NCBI GenBank assembly: GCA_900555665.1 | Contig: USLX01000001.1 | Span: forward strand, 1 to 64,000 | Reading direction: 5' to 3' | DNA from: an uncultured Eubacteriales bacterium | GTDB taxonomy: Bacteria > Bacillota > Clostridia > Oscillospirales > Oscillospiraceae | Length of the DNA: 64,000 nt | In this document: one piece after another, positions 33,899 to 42,590 of the stretch | Layout: each line of letters begins with the position of its first letter | How positions within the stretch are numbered: position 1 is the first letter of the stretch | The notes under the pieces: generated by a model | Told to the model about the DNA's origin: nothing | Database searches by the model: none | What the model saw: the letters and a program-made list of their open reading frames with translations, nothing else | Made by a program: the position numbers and the translations under genes

Positions 33899-34381
33899 TC
33901 AGCGCCGCCGCGTCTTGGTCTTCCGGTCGGAATAGGCGCGGATGGAGGACATCTTGCTGTCGGACTCCGACATGAACTGCTTGAGCATATCGTCGAACGA
34001 CTTCGGCTGTGCGCTCTGCTGCGGCGCATTGCCGCGGCCCTGCGTGCCGTAGCTGCGGTTCGCGGGCTTGGAATAGCCGCCGGAGGATGGCGCACTGCCG
34101 CCGTTTGCGCGCGGCGGCCGCGGCGTAAACTCCTTGCGCGGCGGAGGCGCAACGGTTCGCTTGATGGACAGATTGGTCTTGCCATTTTCCATGCTGATGA
34201 TCATGACCTTGACCGTGTCGCCCTCATGCAGATGGTCGTGGATGTCGTTGACATAGCTGTGTGCCACTTCAGAGATGTGCACCATGCCGGTCGACCCATC
34301 CGGCAGCGTCACAAATGCGCCGAACTTGGTCAGGCTCTTGACTTTTCCCTCTACGATCGTTCCAACTGTAAGCTGCTCCAT
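33899..34381 (-). CDS. yabR: S1 RNA-binding domain protein (YabR-like)
   Basis: 160 residues from the ATG at 34381; alignment with Bacillus YabR (start-VGTIVEGKVKSLTKFGAFV) favours this over an ATG at 34402. An S1 domain occupies about 5-75 (GMVHISEVAHSYVNDIHDHLHEGDTVKVMII), followed by a Pro/Gly/Arg/Ser-rich low-complexity tail (80-140) and a basic end (SDRKTKTRRR). Last gene of the conserved yab cluster. Probably binds RNA/ribosomes; exact role unknown. Confidence 0.85.
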   Translation of the reverse strand: MEQLTVGTIVEGKVKSLTKFGAFVTLPDGSTGMVHISEVAHSYVNDIHDHLHEGDTVKVMIISMENGKTNLSIKRTVAPPPRKEFTPRPPRANGGSAPSSGGYSKPANRSYGTQGRGNAPQQSAQPKSFDDMLKQFMSESDSKMSSIRAYSDRKTKTRRR

Positions 34382-34428
34382 ATATTCCGTGTGATCCCCC
34401 ATATGTTGTTTTCTTGCGCGCTGCGACC

Positions 34429-34707
34429 TCAATCGCTGACGTCGTAAAAAATGATCTCTCCCTCGCCGACCATATCCAGCTTATCCCGCGCGACCTGCTC
34501 CACGCCCTCCGGCGTGTCCAGCTTGTCGATGGCGTCCTGCAGACGGCCGTTTTCCTGTTCGGCGGTGACGATGCTGCTGGTGAGCGCGTCTGCCTCGGCC
34601 TTTTTGTCCGAGATGCGCGACTGGAGCTTCACCAGGGTAACAGTGGCGTACACCACCAGGATCAGGATGACCAGCTTCACAAGCAGCGACGATTTGATGA
34701 GCTTCAT
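34429..34707 (-). CDS. divIC: Septum formation initiator, DivIC/FtsB family
   Basis: 92 residues from the ATG at 34707 (GGAGGGCCAGAAGGC). A short cytoplasmic start, one membrane helix (about 8-28, LLVKLVILILVVYATVTLV), a coiled coil (30-65) and the family end motif VEQVARDKLDMVGEGEIIFYDV. It works with FtsL and DivIB in divisome activation. Position after yabQ is as in Bacillus. Confidence 0.92.
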   Translation of the reverse strand: MKLIKSSLLVKLVILILVVYATVTLVKLQSRISDKKAEADALTSSIVTAEQENGRLQDAIDKLDTPEGVEQVARDKLDMVGEGEIIFYDVSD

Positions 34708-35173
34708 GCCTTCTGGCCCTCCTTTCCAGCGCGGCGGCACGCTGCCGCACGCATACCTTGTCGATTATTGTAACCCATTTTTTGAGACTTGCAAAGAGTT
34801 TTTTGAAAAAAATCTGAAAAAATTTCAGCACAGTCCGCCCTGGCCAAAGTGCCAGCCAGACCAATCTGCCAAGCACCGCCGCCAGCGCGGAAAACCCGCG
34901 CAGCGCCCAGCGGCTCACCGTTAAAAAATAGCCGAGCAGCCCCAACCCTGCGCCCAAAAGCGCATAGAGCCGCAGCATCCCGTGGCCCACATAGAGCGCA
35001 AAGGCGAGCAGCGCCGTCAGCACCGTCAGGCAGTACAGCCCGTCCGCCAACACCGTCAGCCATGGCCAACGCCGCCGCAGCGCCCGAAGCAGATCGTACC
35101 AGAGCCCCAGTGCCACCCCGAGCAGGCCCGACAGGGCAAACTCTGCCGCCTGTCGCGCGACCGGCAGCTCCAT
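34481..35173 (-). CDS. yabQ: Spore cortex biosynthesis protein YabQ, with aberrant C-terminal run-on
   Basis: The ATG at 35173 shares a base with the yabP stop. Residues 1 to about 135 are YabQ-like: several membrane helices (LLGVALGLWYDLLRALRRRW, LLGYFLTVSRWALRGF) and a basic KFFQIFFKKLFASLKKW segment. No stop follows, and the frame continues 226 bp through divIC as an Arg/Gly/His-rich, shadow-like sequence. In another frame a short tail (RRAGKEGQKA) ends in a TGA overlapping the divIC start, as expected for an intact gene. A small indel near 34720-34800 (real or sequencing) probably removed the natural end. YabQ is needed for spore cortex formation in Bacillus. Confidence 0.75.
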   Translation of the reverse strand: MELPVARQAAEFALSGLLGVALGLWYDLLRALRRRWPWLTVLADGLYCLTVLTALLAFALYVGHGMLRLYALLGAGLGLLGYFLTVSRWALRGFSALAAVLGRLVWLALWPGRTVLKFFQIFFKKLFASLKKWVTIIDKVCVRQRAAALERRARRHEAHQIVAACEAGHPDPGGVRHCYPGEAPVAHLGQKGRGRRAHQQHRHRRTGKRPSAGRHRQAGHAGGRGAGRAG

Positions 35174-35457
35174 CAGCCGAACAGCCGCGCGAAGAAGCCG
35201 CCCGTGGGCGCGTCTTCCTCATAGGCCATGGAGTCGACCGTTCCGTCCACGCGCACTTCGCCGCCGCCTGCGGTCAGCTCCTGCAGATGCAGGCCCTGTC
35301 CGTGGATGACCAGCGGCCCGCGCGTCGTGGCGAGGGCGATCATCCCCTCGTCAAAGCTCTCAATTTCCAATACACCCGTGATCGACAGCCGCGAGCGGGC
35401 ATCCAGTGTGATTTTGTGCGGCGCGTCGAGCGCCTTTTGTTCCGGAATCATAGCCAT
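35173..35457 (-). CDS. yabP: Sporulation protein YabP
   Basis: 94 residues from the ATG at 35457 (GGAGGAACACGCGGC). The compact beta domain PHKITLDARSRLSITGVLEIESFDEG, TTRGPLVIHGQGLHLQEL matches YabP/YqfC. Expressed in the mother cell in Bacillus and required for cortex/coat assembly there. Overlaps yabQ by one base. Confidence 0.88.
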   Translation of the reverse strand: MAMIPEQKALDAPHKITLDARSRLSITGVLEIESFDEGMIALATTRGPLVIHGQGLHLQELTAGGGEVRVDGTVDSMAYEEDAPTGGFFARLFG

Positions 35458-35568
35458 GCCGCGTGTTCCTCCCTCTCGTATTGGTAATATATACGAGAGG
35501 GGCGGCGCGTCTATGCCGGTTTCTTCGGAAAAAACGCACACCCCGGCGGCCGCCCGCCACACGGCGCC

Positions 35569-35820
35569 TTATTCGCCCGCGCCGACCTCGCGGTACATCG
35601 CCGCCGCGTCGTCCTTCCGCACGGCCTCCGCCACGGCCAATACCTCGACCGTCAGCGTCCGTGCGCCGAATTCGATGGCGATCCGGTCGCCGACCTTGAC
35701 GTCATAGCTCGCCTTGGCCGGGCGTCCGTTGACCGTGATGCGCGAATTGTCGCAGGCCTCATTGGCCACGGTGCGGCGCTTGATGAGCCGCGAAACCTTC
35801 AAATACTTGTCCAGACGCAT
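35569..35820 (-). CDS. rqcP: S4-domain RNA-binding protein RqcP (YabO)
   Basis: 83 residues from the ATG at 35820 (GAGGAGAAGGAT). S4 fold: MRLDKYLKVSRLIKRRTVANEACDNSRITVNGRPAKASYDVKVGD. RqcP (YabO/HslR type) binds stalled 50S subunits and supports alanine tailing with RqcH in ribosome quality control. In the Bacillus yab order it lies between mazG and yabP, as here apart from the inserted hup. Confidence 0.92.
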   Translation of the reverse strand: MRLDKYLKVSRLIKRRTVANEACDNSRITVNGRPAKASYDVKVGDRIAIEFGARTLTVEVLAVAEAVRKDDAAAMYREVGAGE

Positions 35821-35918
35821 ATCCTTCTCCTCTTTTTTGCCGCGCGGCGCCGGGCAATTGCTTCCGCACCCGCCGGGGAGCCCGAAAGCCGCCCGCAGCC
35901 GGAGCCCTGCTGCGCTTT

Positions 35919-35950
35919 GAAAAAAACCGGCGGACGATCCGTCCGCCGGT
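35919..35950 (-). terminator. Terminator after hup
   Basis: Minus strand ACCGGCGGAC-GGATC-GTCCGCCGGT followed by TTTTTT, 9 bp past the hup stop; it would separate hup from rqcP-yabPQ. Confidence 0.85.
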
Positions 35951-35958
35951 GCATGCAC

Positions 35959-36234
35959 TTACTTTGCGACCTTGTCCTTCAGCGCCTTGCCGGCCTTGAA
36001 GACGGGAACGGTCGTTGCGGGGATCTCTACGGGCTCCTTGGTTCTCGGGTTGCGGCCCATGTGCGCCTCACGGTGCTTGGTCTCAAAGCCGCCGAAGCCG
36101 ACGAGCTGCACCTTGTCGCCCTTGCAGAGCGCTTCGGAGATGGTGTCGAGCGTGGCGTTCACGGCCTTTTCTGCGTCCTTTTTGGACAGGCTGCATTTCT
36201 GGGCGACTTCCGCGATCAATTCTGTTTTATTCAT
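35959..36234 (-). CDS. hup: HU family DNA-binding protein
   Basis: 91 residues from the ATG at 36234 (AGAGGATATCACA). Complete HU: MNKTELIAEVAQKCSLSKKDAEKAV, VQLVGFGGFETKHREAHMGRNPRTKEPVEIPA (DNA-binding arm with the intercalating proline), VPVFKAGKALKD. Bends and compacts DNA as a dimer. It lies between mazG and rqcP, 16 bp after mazG. Confidence 0.97.
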   Translation of the reverse strand: MNKTELIAEVAQKCSLSKKDAEKAVNATLDTISEALCKGDKVQLVGFGGFETKHREAHMGRNPRTKEPVEIPATTVPVFKAGKALKDKVAK

Positions 36235-36250
36235 TGTGATATCCTCTTTC

Positions 36251-37027
36251 CTATCGTAATTCAGACTGTGGTTTTTGGCGGTTCCACAATTGGAGTAGTT
36301 CCTGGCGGGGCAGATCTGCAAGCTGCGCGCCCCGCGCCGACGCTGCCTGCTCCATCGCGCCAAAGCGGCGGATGAATTTTTCGCATGCCGCATGGAGCGC
36401 CGCCTCCGGATCAAGATCCAGACAAGCCGCGGCATTCACCGCCGCAAACAGCACATCCCCCAGCTCCTCCTCCACATTGGTGCCGGAGGCAACAGCCTGA
36501 CGGAGCTCTGCCGTTTCTTCGCTTAGTTTGTCCAGCGATTCGGAAACAGATTCCCATGCGAAGCCCACTTTTGCCGCTTTTTTCTGGAGCTTTTCCGCCC
36601 GCCACTGCGCCGGCAGCGACCGGGCCACGGCGTCGAGCGTTTCCGTCACGGTGTGCTGCCCCTTTTCCAGCTGCTTGAGCTCCTCCCAGCTCCGGCTCTC
36701 GCCGCCGAAGAGGAAGGGATGCCGGAAAATGAGTTTTTTGCAAACCGCATCGCACACGTCGTCCAGTGTAAACCGCCCGGCGTCCTGCTCGATGTCCGTG
36801 TGAAAGAGGACCTGTAGCAGCACATCGCCGAGCTCTTCCCGCATCATCGCGGGATCATCCCGGTCAAAGGCCTCGCAGGCCTCATAGGCCTCCTCCAGAA
36901 AATTGCGCCGGATGGACTCGTGCGTCTGCGCCCCGTCCCACGGGCAGCCGCCCGGGGCGCGAAGCAAGTGCACAAGACGCACCAGATCCTCGAAGCAATC
37001 ATGTTCTTTGCTAGTAAAATCTATCAT
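36251..37027 (-). CDS. mazG: Nucleoside triphosphate pyrophosphohydrolase MazG
   Basis: 258 residues. Two MazG domains: the first with GGCPWDGAQTHESIRRNFLEEAYEACEA and REELGDVLLQVLFH (EExxE/ExxD metal sites), the second with LSEETAELRQAVASG and VEEELGDVLFAAVNAA. Hydrolyses (d)NTPs to NMP and PPi; in stress it can lower aberrant nucleotides. It corresponds to the C-terminal part of Bacillus YabN, lacking its methyltransferase half. Confidence 0.93.
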   Translation of the reverse strand: MIDFTSKEHDCFEDLVRLVHLLRAPGGCPWDGAQTHESIRRNFLEEAYEACEAFDRDDPAMMREELGDVLLQVLFHTDIEQDAGRFTLDDVCDAVCKKLIFRHPFLFGGESRSWEELKQLEKGQHTVTETLDAVARSLPAQWRAEKLQKKAAKVGFAWESVSESLDKLSEETAELRQAVASGTNVEEELGDVLFAAVNAAACLDLDPEAALHAACEKFIRRFGAMEQAASARGAQLADLPRQELLQLWNRQKPQSELR

Positions 37028-37055
37028 AATTCTGCCTCTTTCGCAAGGGTTTTTC

Positions 37056-38669
37056 TCAACTTTTTTCTTTCAAGCGCAGGATTTTTGCGATTTTTTCCCC
37101 CTTCGGCAGCAAAAGGCAGTCCTGATAGGTGATGCAGCGCAGCAAAACCACCAAAACCGCGTAGCAAACCACCGCAACCACCAACGCCGCAAGGCATGCG
37201 AGCTTCCCAGGCAGGAGGCCGGCGGCCAGCCGGTAGACGCCGAAGGTCACCGCGCCCATCAGCAGCGCCGCCAGCGCCGGCCGCACCATATTGCGCAGCA
37301 CTGCGGGCCGGGTGGATACACGGCGCCGGATGGCGATGAGGTCGAGCACGGTGATGACCGTGTAGCACGTCAGCGTGCCGATGGCCGCGCCGACAATGTT
37401 GAGGGACGGGACGGCCACGAGGAAATAGTTCACGACGACCTTTACCACGCCGCCGATCAGCATATTCACGACCGGCGTCGTCACGTCGCCGTGCGCCTGC
37501 ATGATCGCGTTGAGCAGCAGCACCATCGAGTTGCAGATGACTGCAATGCCGAACACCTGCAAAATCGGCGTTGCCGCCGCGATGCTCTCCGCGCCGTAGC
37601 CCGGGCAGAGCAGCCGGACAATGGGCTCGGCCATCACGGCCAGGCCGATGGCACACGGCAGCGCGATGAGCGCCATCGTGCGGATGGCAGATTCCTCCGT
37701 GCCGCGCGCCTCATTGGCGTCTTTGCGCGTGAGCGCAGCTGTGATTGCCGGAATGCAGGAGATGGTGATTGTCGTGATAAACGAGCAGGGGAGGGCAAAG
37801 ATCGTTTGCTGGAAGGTGTAGATGCCGTTGAGCGTATCCACCTGTTCCGTCGCATAGCCCAGCGCGCCGGAAAGGCGGCGCATGTAGATCGAGGCGTCGA
37901 TGAGGTTGATAATCTGCAGGCCCGCCGCGCCCAGCGTGATCGGGATCGCAATGGCCAGCAGCTCGCGCATGGTGGCCTTTGTGGTCTTCGCCGTGCCGCC
38001 CGCTTCCTGCAGAATCTTCGACGAGTGGCGGAACTTGCCGTGCAGATACCCCATCGATATGAAGCTGCCCACCGTCACGCCGAGGATGCCGCCCGCGGCG
38101 GCATAGGTCGTGCTGCCGGTCTTGCGCATCAGCACCCACGCGAGGCTCAAGCCCACGACAAGCCGGATGATGGCCTCGAAGATCTGACTGATGGACGTGG
38201 GTGCCATGTTGCTCTGGCCCTGGAAGAAGCCGCGGTAGGCCGAGATCATGCAGATGATGAGCACGCACGGAGCCAGCGCCGCAATCGCCGCCCAGCTCGT
38301 CTCCGAGTTCGAGACGAGCACCGAGAGCTGTTTGCTGAAAAGGAACATCCCGAGACTGCCCACAATGCCGATCGTCAGGAAGACATAGAGCGCCGTTTTG
38401 TAGATCTTGCGGATCTGCGCATGGTTGCCGAGCGTCTGCGCCTCAGAGATCATCCGGCTCATCGCGACGGGCAGACCCGTCGTTGAGATCATGAGCAGCA
38501 CGTCGTAGACACGATAGGCGTTATAGAAATAGCTGCTTCCGGTTTCCCCGATGATGTAGTTCAGCGGCGTTTTAAACAAAAAGCCCAGCAGCTTGACGAT
38601 CAGCGTCGCGGCGGCGAGAATGGCCGCGCCCTGCAGAAAGTTCTGCTTTTTCATGGATTCGTCTTTCAT
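37056..38669 (-). CDS. SpoVB/MurJ-like polysaccharide flippase (MVF family)
   Basis: 537 residues, GGAGGAGCAGCCCCA before the ATG, which overlaps the preceding stop (ATGA). About 14 membrane helices; MVF landmarks KLLGFLFKTPLNYIIGETGSSYFYNAYRVYDVLLMISTTGLPVAMSRMISEAQ at the N-terminus, AYRGFFQGQSNMAPTSISQIFEA, and a conserved PG-motif half (VNYFLVAVPSLNIVGAAIGT). Translocates lipid-linked oligosaccharide or peptidoglycan precursors; equivalent to YabM/SpoVB at the head of the yab cluster. Confidence 0.9.
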   Translation of the reverse strand: MKDESMKKQNFLQGAAILAAATLIVKLLGFLFKTPLNYIIGETGSSYFYNAYRVYDVLLMISTTGLPVAMSRMISEAQTLGNHAQIRKIYKTALYVFLTIGIVGSLGMFLFSKQLSVLVSNSETSWAAIAALAPCVLIICMISAYRGFFQGQSNMAPTSISQIFEAIIRLVVGLSLAWVLMRKTGSTTYAAAGGILGVTVGSFISMGYLHGKFRHSSKILQEAGGTAKTTKATMRELLAIAIPITLGAAGLQIINLIDASIYMRRLSGALGYATEQVDTLNGIYTFQQTIFALPCSFITTITISCIPAITAALTRKDANEARGTEESAIRTMALIALPCAIGLAVMAEPIVRLLCPGYGAESIAAATPILQVFGIAVICNSMVLLLNAIMQAHGDVTTPVVNMLIGGVVKVVVNYFLVAVPSLNIVGAAIGTLTCYTVITVLDLIAIRRRVSTRPAVLRNMVRPALAALLMGAVTFGVYRLAAGLLPGKLACLAALVVAVVCYAVLVVLLRCITYQDCLLLPKGEKIAKILRLKEKS

Positions 38670-39994
38670 TGGGGCTGCTCCTCCGTAGGATCGGTAAATA
38701 CTTTGGGGATGGCATAGTCGTGCAGCTCCCTGGCCACGGCGGCCAGATCAATCGTTGGCCATTTGCCCGCCGCATAGAGAATTTTGCCGCGCACCATCGT
38801 CAATACCACGTCGTGCCCCGAGGCCGCGTAGACCAGATTCGAGAGCAGGTTGTGGCAGGGGATGAGGTGCGGCTGCGTGAAGTCCAGCATGATGAGGTCG
38901 GCATCCATCCCGACCTTCAGCTGACCGCATTCTTGCTCGCGCCCCTGGGCGCGCGCGCCGCAGGCCGTCGCCATCATGAGCGCCGCCTCCGCCGGGACGG
39001 CGGTCGGATCGCCGGTTTTGCCCTTGGCCATGAGCGCCGCAGCCTTGATCTCCTCAAAGAGGTCAAGATTGTTGTTCGAGGCCACGGAATCGGTGCCGAG
39101 GCAGACGTTCATCCCCGCCTTCACCATGCCCATCACGTCTGCGCAGCCGGACGCAAGCTTCAGATTGCTCACCGGGCAGTGCGCCGCAGAGACGTGTCGC
39201 CTGGCAAGCAGCCGCATGTCCTCTTCCGTCAGCCAGACGCAGTGCGCCGCGACGGTCGGTACGTCGAACACATGGTGGCAGTCGAGCACTTGCGCGGGCG
39301 TGAGGCCGTATTTTTCGACGCACTCGTCGTGCTCCCGCTTCGTCTCAGACAGATGCACCTGCATGCCGAGCTTTTCGTTGATGGCAAACTCGCTCAGCGC
39401 GTCCCAGAGCTGATAGGTTGAGGTATACTCGGCGTGGACGGAGGCTTCAATTTTGATCCGTCCGTTGTCATATCCCTGCCATTTGTCGCGCAGCGCAACA
39501 AGCTCCTGACAGGCCGGGAATTTTTCAAAGTCAAAGTCGTCGCCGAGGAACATGGTCATTCCGCGCGAAATGTTCGCCTTGATGCCGGATTCTGCCACAG
39601 CCTCGCAGATCGCGTCGCAGTGATCATACATATCGGACACCGAAGTCACGCCGAAGCGCAGACATTCCGCGATCCCAAGCAGCGTCGCGGCCTTCACGGC
39701 CCGGTCATCCAGATGCGCCTCGCGCGGGAAGATGTAGTTGTTCAGCCAATCCTGCAGCGTGAGGTCATCCGCATAGCCGCGCAGAATCGTCATCGGCAGA
39801 TGCGTGTGGCAGTTGATCAGCCCCGGCATGAGCACCATGCCGCTGCCGTCGATGATGGTCTGCGGCTGCTCTTCGGGCGCCTTTTTGCCGAGATACGAGA
39901 TTTTTCCATCCGTCACGCCGAGAAAGCTGTCTGTCCACACGGACATCCGTTCATCCATCGTGACAATGGAAACATGCGAGAATAAAGTGTCCAT
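38666..39994 (-). CDS. Amidohydrolase, MTA/SAH deaminase type
   Basis: 442 residues (AAAGGAGCGCGGA before the ATG). Metal-dependent TIM-barrel deaminase: NCHTHLPMTILRGYADDLTLQDWL (HxH and the deaminase signature), QVHLSETKREHDE, AAHCVWLTEED, GTDSVASNNNLDL (catalytic Asp). Enzymes of this group deaminate 5'-methylthioadenosine and S-adenosylhomocysteine to inosyl products (MtaD/SahH-bypass). It follows hemZ by 11 bp and overlaps the flippase gene, probably for operon reasons only. Confidence 0.88.
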   Translation of the reverse strand: MDTLFSHVSIVTMDERMSVWTDSFLGVTDGKISYLGKKAPEEQPQTIIDGSGMVLMPGLINCHTHLPMTILRGYADDLTLQDWLNNYIFPREAHLDDRAVKAATLLGIAECLRFGVTSVSDMYDHCDAICEAVAESGIKANISRGMTMFLGDDFDFEKFPACQELVALRDKWQGYDNGRIKIEASVHAEYTSTYQLWDALSEFAINEKLGMQVHLSETKREHDECVEKYGLTPAQVLDCHHVFDVPTVAAHCVWLTEEDMRLLARRHVSAAHCPVSNLKLASGCADVMGMVKAGMNVCLGTDSVASNNNLDLFEEIKAAALMAKGKTGDPTAVPAEAALMMATACGARAQGREQECGQLKVGMDADLIMLDFTQPHLIPCHNLLSNLVYAASGHDVVLTMVRGKILYAAGKWPTIDLAAVARELHDYAIPKVFTDPTEEQPQ

Positions 39995-40005
39995 TCCGCG
40001 CTCCT

Positions 40006-41466
40006 TTACGCCTGCTCTTCCAAAAGAGCAAAAATTTCATCCTTCTGCCGCAGAATTGTGTCGATGCGCTGGATATAATCCTGCGGATATTTCGGGTTAT
40101 GATACCGGGCGAGCTTTTCCTCCGGCAGGTTGATCTTGTTCATGCCGCCCCCGCCCAGCGAGAGGATCGAGTGCAGCTCTTCCATCATGTATATGTTATA
40201 AAGCCCGGTATAGCCCGGCTTGCACCAGCCGACGTTTTCAAAGCTGCCGGACATGTACTTCTGCCGGTAGAGATAGTAGGGCTCGAAGCCGTCCGCGCGG
40301 AGTGCCGCCTCCGCCCCGGCCAGCATCTGCGCCACGGCCTCCTGGCTCGGCAGCGCCACGCGCCGCTGAAAGAGGTCTGCCCCTTTTTTGAGCGCCAGCG
40401 TATGCACCGTGATGTTGCTCGGCCCGAGGGCCATCACCTGCCGCAGGGACTCGGCAAAGCCCTCCGCCGAGTCGGCGGGCAAACCCGCGATGAGATCCAT
40501 ATTGATATCGTCAAACCCGGCCTCCCGCGCCTGCCGGAACACGTCTGCGACCGCCGCCGCGCTGTGCCGCCGCCCGACGGCCCGCAGCACCGTGTCAGAC
40601 ATCGTCTGCGGATTGATCGAGATGCGCGTCGCGCCGCCGGCTTTGATGACGCGGAGCTTCTCCGCGTCCAGCGTGTCGGGCCGGCCGCCCTCCACGGTAA
40701 ACTCCAAACACCGCGAGAGGTCAAAATGCGTGTTGATTGCCTCCAGCAGCCGCGCCATCTGCCCGGACGAGAGCGTTGTCGGCGTCCCGCCGCCCATGTA
40801 GAGCGTGCGGACATGCCATCCGGATGCGCGCAGCAGCTTCCCGGTGTATTCCACCTCACGCAGCAGCGCCTCGAGATACGGCGGCAAAAACTCGCCGAAC
40901 CGCTCCACCGACTCGCTCACAAACGAGCAGTAGGCGCACCGCGTCGGGCAGAACGGGATGCCGATGTAGATCGAAAGATCCCGCGGGGCCAGCAGCCCCA
41001 TCGCCTCCACCGTGTGCTCCGAGGCGTCCACGCAGAGTCTCGCCCGCGCGGGCGTCACGAAAAATTCGCGCTCCAGCTCCCGCTCGGCCTGCCGCCGCGT
41101 CCTGCCCGCGAGCAGCGCCTTGGTTGACAGCTTGCTTGGCCGCACGCCGGAGAGCGCACCCCAGGGCGGCGCGGTATCCAGAACCTGCATTGCCGCCAGA
41201 TAATAACTTTGCTGCAAAATGCGCCGCGTGTGCCGCACGTCGGCTTTTTCAAGCGGCAGCCGCTTCACCGCGCGCCCGGTCTTCCCGTTCCAGCGGATCT
41301 TCGCCGTGGCCGTCACATAGGTTTTCCCGGTAAACAGGCTCGACACCGCCCCGTTTTCGCCCTCGGCGAACGGCGCGGTGACAAATTCACTCGCCTCCGA
41401 GGCAAACAGCTGCATCTGCAGCTGCTCGACCGGATAGCGTTCCGTATGATTGAGATATAATTTCAT
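40006..41466 (-). CDS. hemZ: Radical SAM coproporphyrinogen dehydrogenase-like protein HemZ
   Basis: 486 residues from the ATG at 41466, overlapping the MBL stop by 4 bp. A ~170-residue N-terminal domain specific to HemZ precedes the radical-SAM barrel with IPFCPTRCAYCSF (CxxxCxxC for 4Fe-4S), MGGGTPTTLS, and the HemN-like C-terminal segment (YYLYRQKYMSGSFENVGWCKPG). HemZ/HemN proteins oxidise coproporphyrinogen anaerobically or use haem in other ways; no other haem genes occur in the window. Confidence 0.9.
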   Translation of the reverse strand: MKLYLNHTERYPVEQLQMQLFASEASEFVTAPFAEGENGAVSSLFTGKTYVTATAKIRWNGKTGRAVKRLPLEKADVRHTRRILQQSYYLAAMQVLDTAPPWGALSGVRPSKLSTKALLAGRTRRQAERELEREFFVTPARARLCVDASEHTVEAMGLLAPRDLSIYIGIPFCPTRCAYCSFVSESVERFGEFLPPYLEALLREVEYTGKLLRASGWHVRTLYMGGGTPTTLSSGQMARLLEAINTHFDLSRCLEFTVEGGRPDTLDAEKLRVIKAGGATRISINPQTMSDTVLRAVGRRHSAAAVADVFRQAREAGFDDINMDLIAGLPADSAEGFAESLRQVMALGPSNITVHTLALKKGADLFQRRVALPSQEAVAQMLAGAEAALRADGFEPYYLYRQKYMSGSFENVGWCKPGYTGLYNIYMMEELHSILSLGGGGMNKINLPEEKLARYHNPKYPQDYIQRIDTILRQKDEIFALLEEQA

Positions 41467-42065
41467 GCCTTCAGCGCCTCGCGCATCCAGGGGTTCCACT
41501 GCCGCTCGGCGTCCAGCGTGCTTTCCTCCATGTGCCCCGGCAGCACGCGCAGATTCCCCGGCAGCTGCCCGAGCCTGCGCAGCGATTCCATCATCGCCCG
41601 CTGGTCGCCGCCCTTGAAATCCGTCCTGCCGCAGCTCCCGGCGAACAGCGTGTCGCCCGAAAACAGCCAATCGCCCGCCAGCAGACACACGCCCCCCGGC
41701 GTATGCCCCGGCGTGGCGATCACACGGATGCGGATATGCCCCAGCGTCAGCTCGTCGCCATCCTCATAGGTGTTCGTAAAAATCAGCCGCCCGTGCGTCA
41801 TCTCCGCCGGGTCGGTCGAATCCGCCTTGCTGACGTAAACCGGCGCGCCGGTCCGCTCATGCAGCACCTTCAGCCCGCCGATGTGGTCATAGTGGGCGTG
41901 CGTCAGCAAAATCATCCGCAGCGTCAGCCCGTTCTGCGCCAGATCGTCTGCAATCTTCTGCCCCGCTGCGCCGGGGTCGATGACGGCGGCCTCCATCGTC
42001 TGCTCGTCCCAGAGGATGTAGCAGTTCGTGGCCAGCGGCCCGAGCACCATGGTCTCCAATTTCAT
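41463..42065 (-). CDS. MBL-fold metallo-hydrolase (glyoxalase II-like, YqgX type)
   Basis: 200 residues. Zn-binding THAHYDHIGG, later GHTPGG, SGDTLF and PGHMEEST. Hydrolyses thioesters such as S-lactoylglutathione analogues; exact substrate unknown (Clostridia lack glutathione, some use bacillithiol). Sits between dtd and hemZ in the conserved recJ-relA-dtd-MBL-hemZ order. Confidence 0.88.
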   Translation of the reverse strand: MKLETMVLGPLATNCYILWDEQTMEAAVIDPGAAGQKIADDLAQNGLTLRMILLTHAHYDHIGGLKVLHERTGAPVYVSKADSTDPAEMTHGRLIFTNTYEDGDELTLGHIRIRVIATPGHTPGGVCLLAGDWLFSGDTLFAGSCGRTDFKGGDQRAMMESLRRLGQLPGNLRVLPGHMEESTLDAERQWNPWMREALKA

Positions 42066-42075
42066 ACCCTGTTCC

Positions 42076-42525
42076 TCACTTCAAGTCGTTTGTGTCCACA
42101 ATCAGCGTCACCGGTCCGTGATTTTCCGATGTCACCAGCATGTCCGCGCCAAACTCACCGTGCTCCGGCGGGAAGCCCAGCCGCGCGCATTCTGACAGAA
42201 ACTGTTCATAGAGCGGGATGGCAACTTCCGGCCGCGCCGCGCCGATGAAGCTCGGCCGCCGCCCATGGCTCACGTCGCCGTAGAGCGTAAACTGGCTCAC
42301 TACGAGGACGCTGCCGCCCACGTCGGCCAGACTCAAATTCATCTTGTCGTTTTCATCCCGGAATACGCGCAGGCCAAGGATCTTCTCGGCCAGCTTGCGG
42401 CATTTTTCCGGGGTATCGTCGGGTGCAATGCCGAGCAGGATCAAAAATCCCTGCCCAATCTGCCCGTGAATTTCGCTCTCAATGGCGACCGACGCGGATT
42501 TGACCCGCGTGACAACTGCTTTCAT
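42076..42525 (-). CDS. dtd: D-aminoacyl-tRNA deacylase
   Basis: 149 residues (GGAGAAACCATTTGT before the ATG). Signature motifs SQFTLYGDVSHGRRPSF (SQFTLY) and ENHGPVTLIVDT (the cross-subunit GP motif, NxGPVT). Removes D-amino acids wrongly attached to tRNA. Normal family length. Conserved partner of relA/recJ. Confidence 0.96.
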   Translation of the reverse strand: MKAVVTRVKSASVAIESEIHGQIGQGFLILLGIAPDDTPEKCRKLAEKILGLRVFRDENDKMNLSLADVGGSVLVVSQFTLYGDVSHGRRPSFIGAARPEVAIPLYEQFLSECARLGFPPEHGEFGADMLVTSENHGPVTLIVDTNDLK

Positions 42526-42590
42526 ACAAATGGTTTCTCCAAATATTAAATCTATTTTTCAGGCTGCCTCGCCCGGTCTTTCACCGGTCA

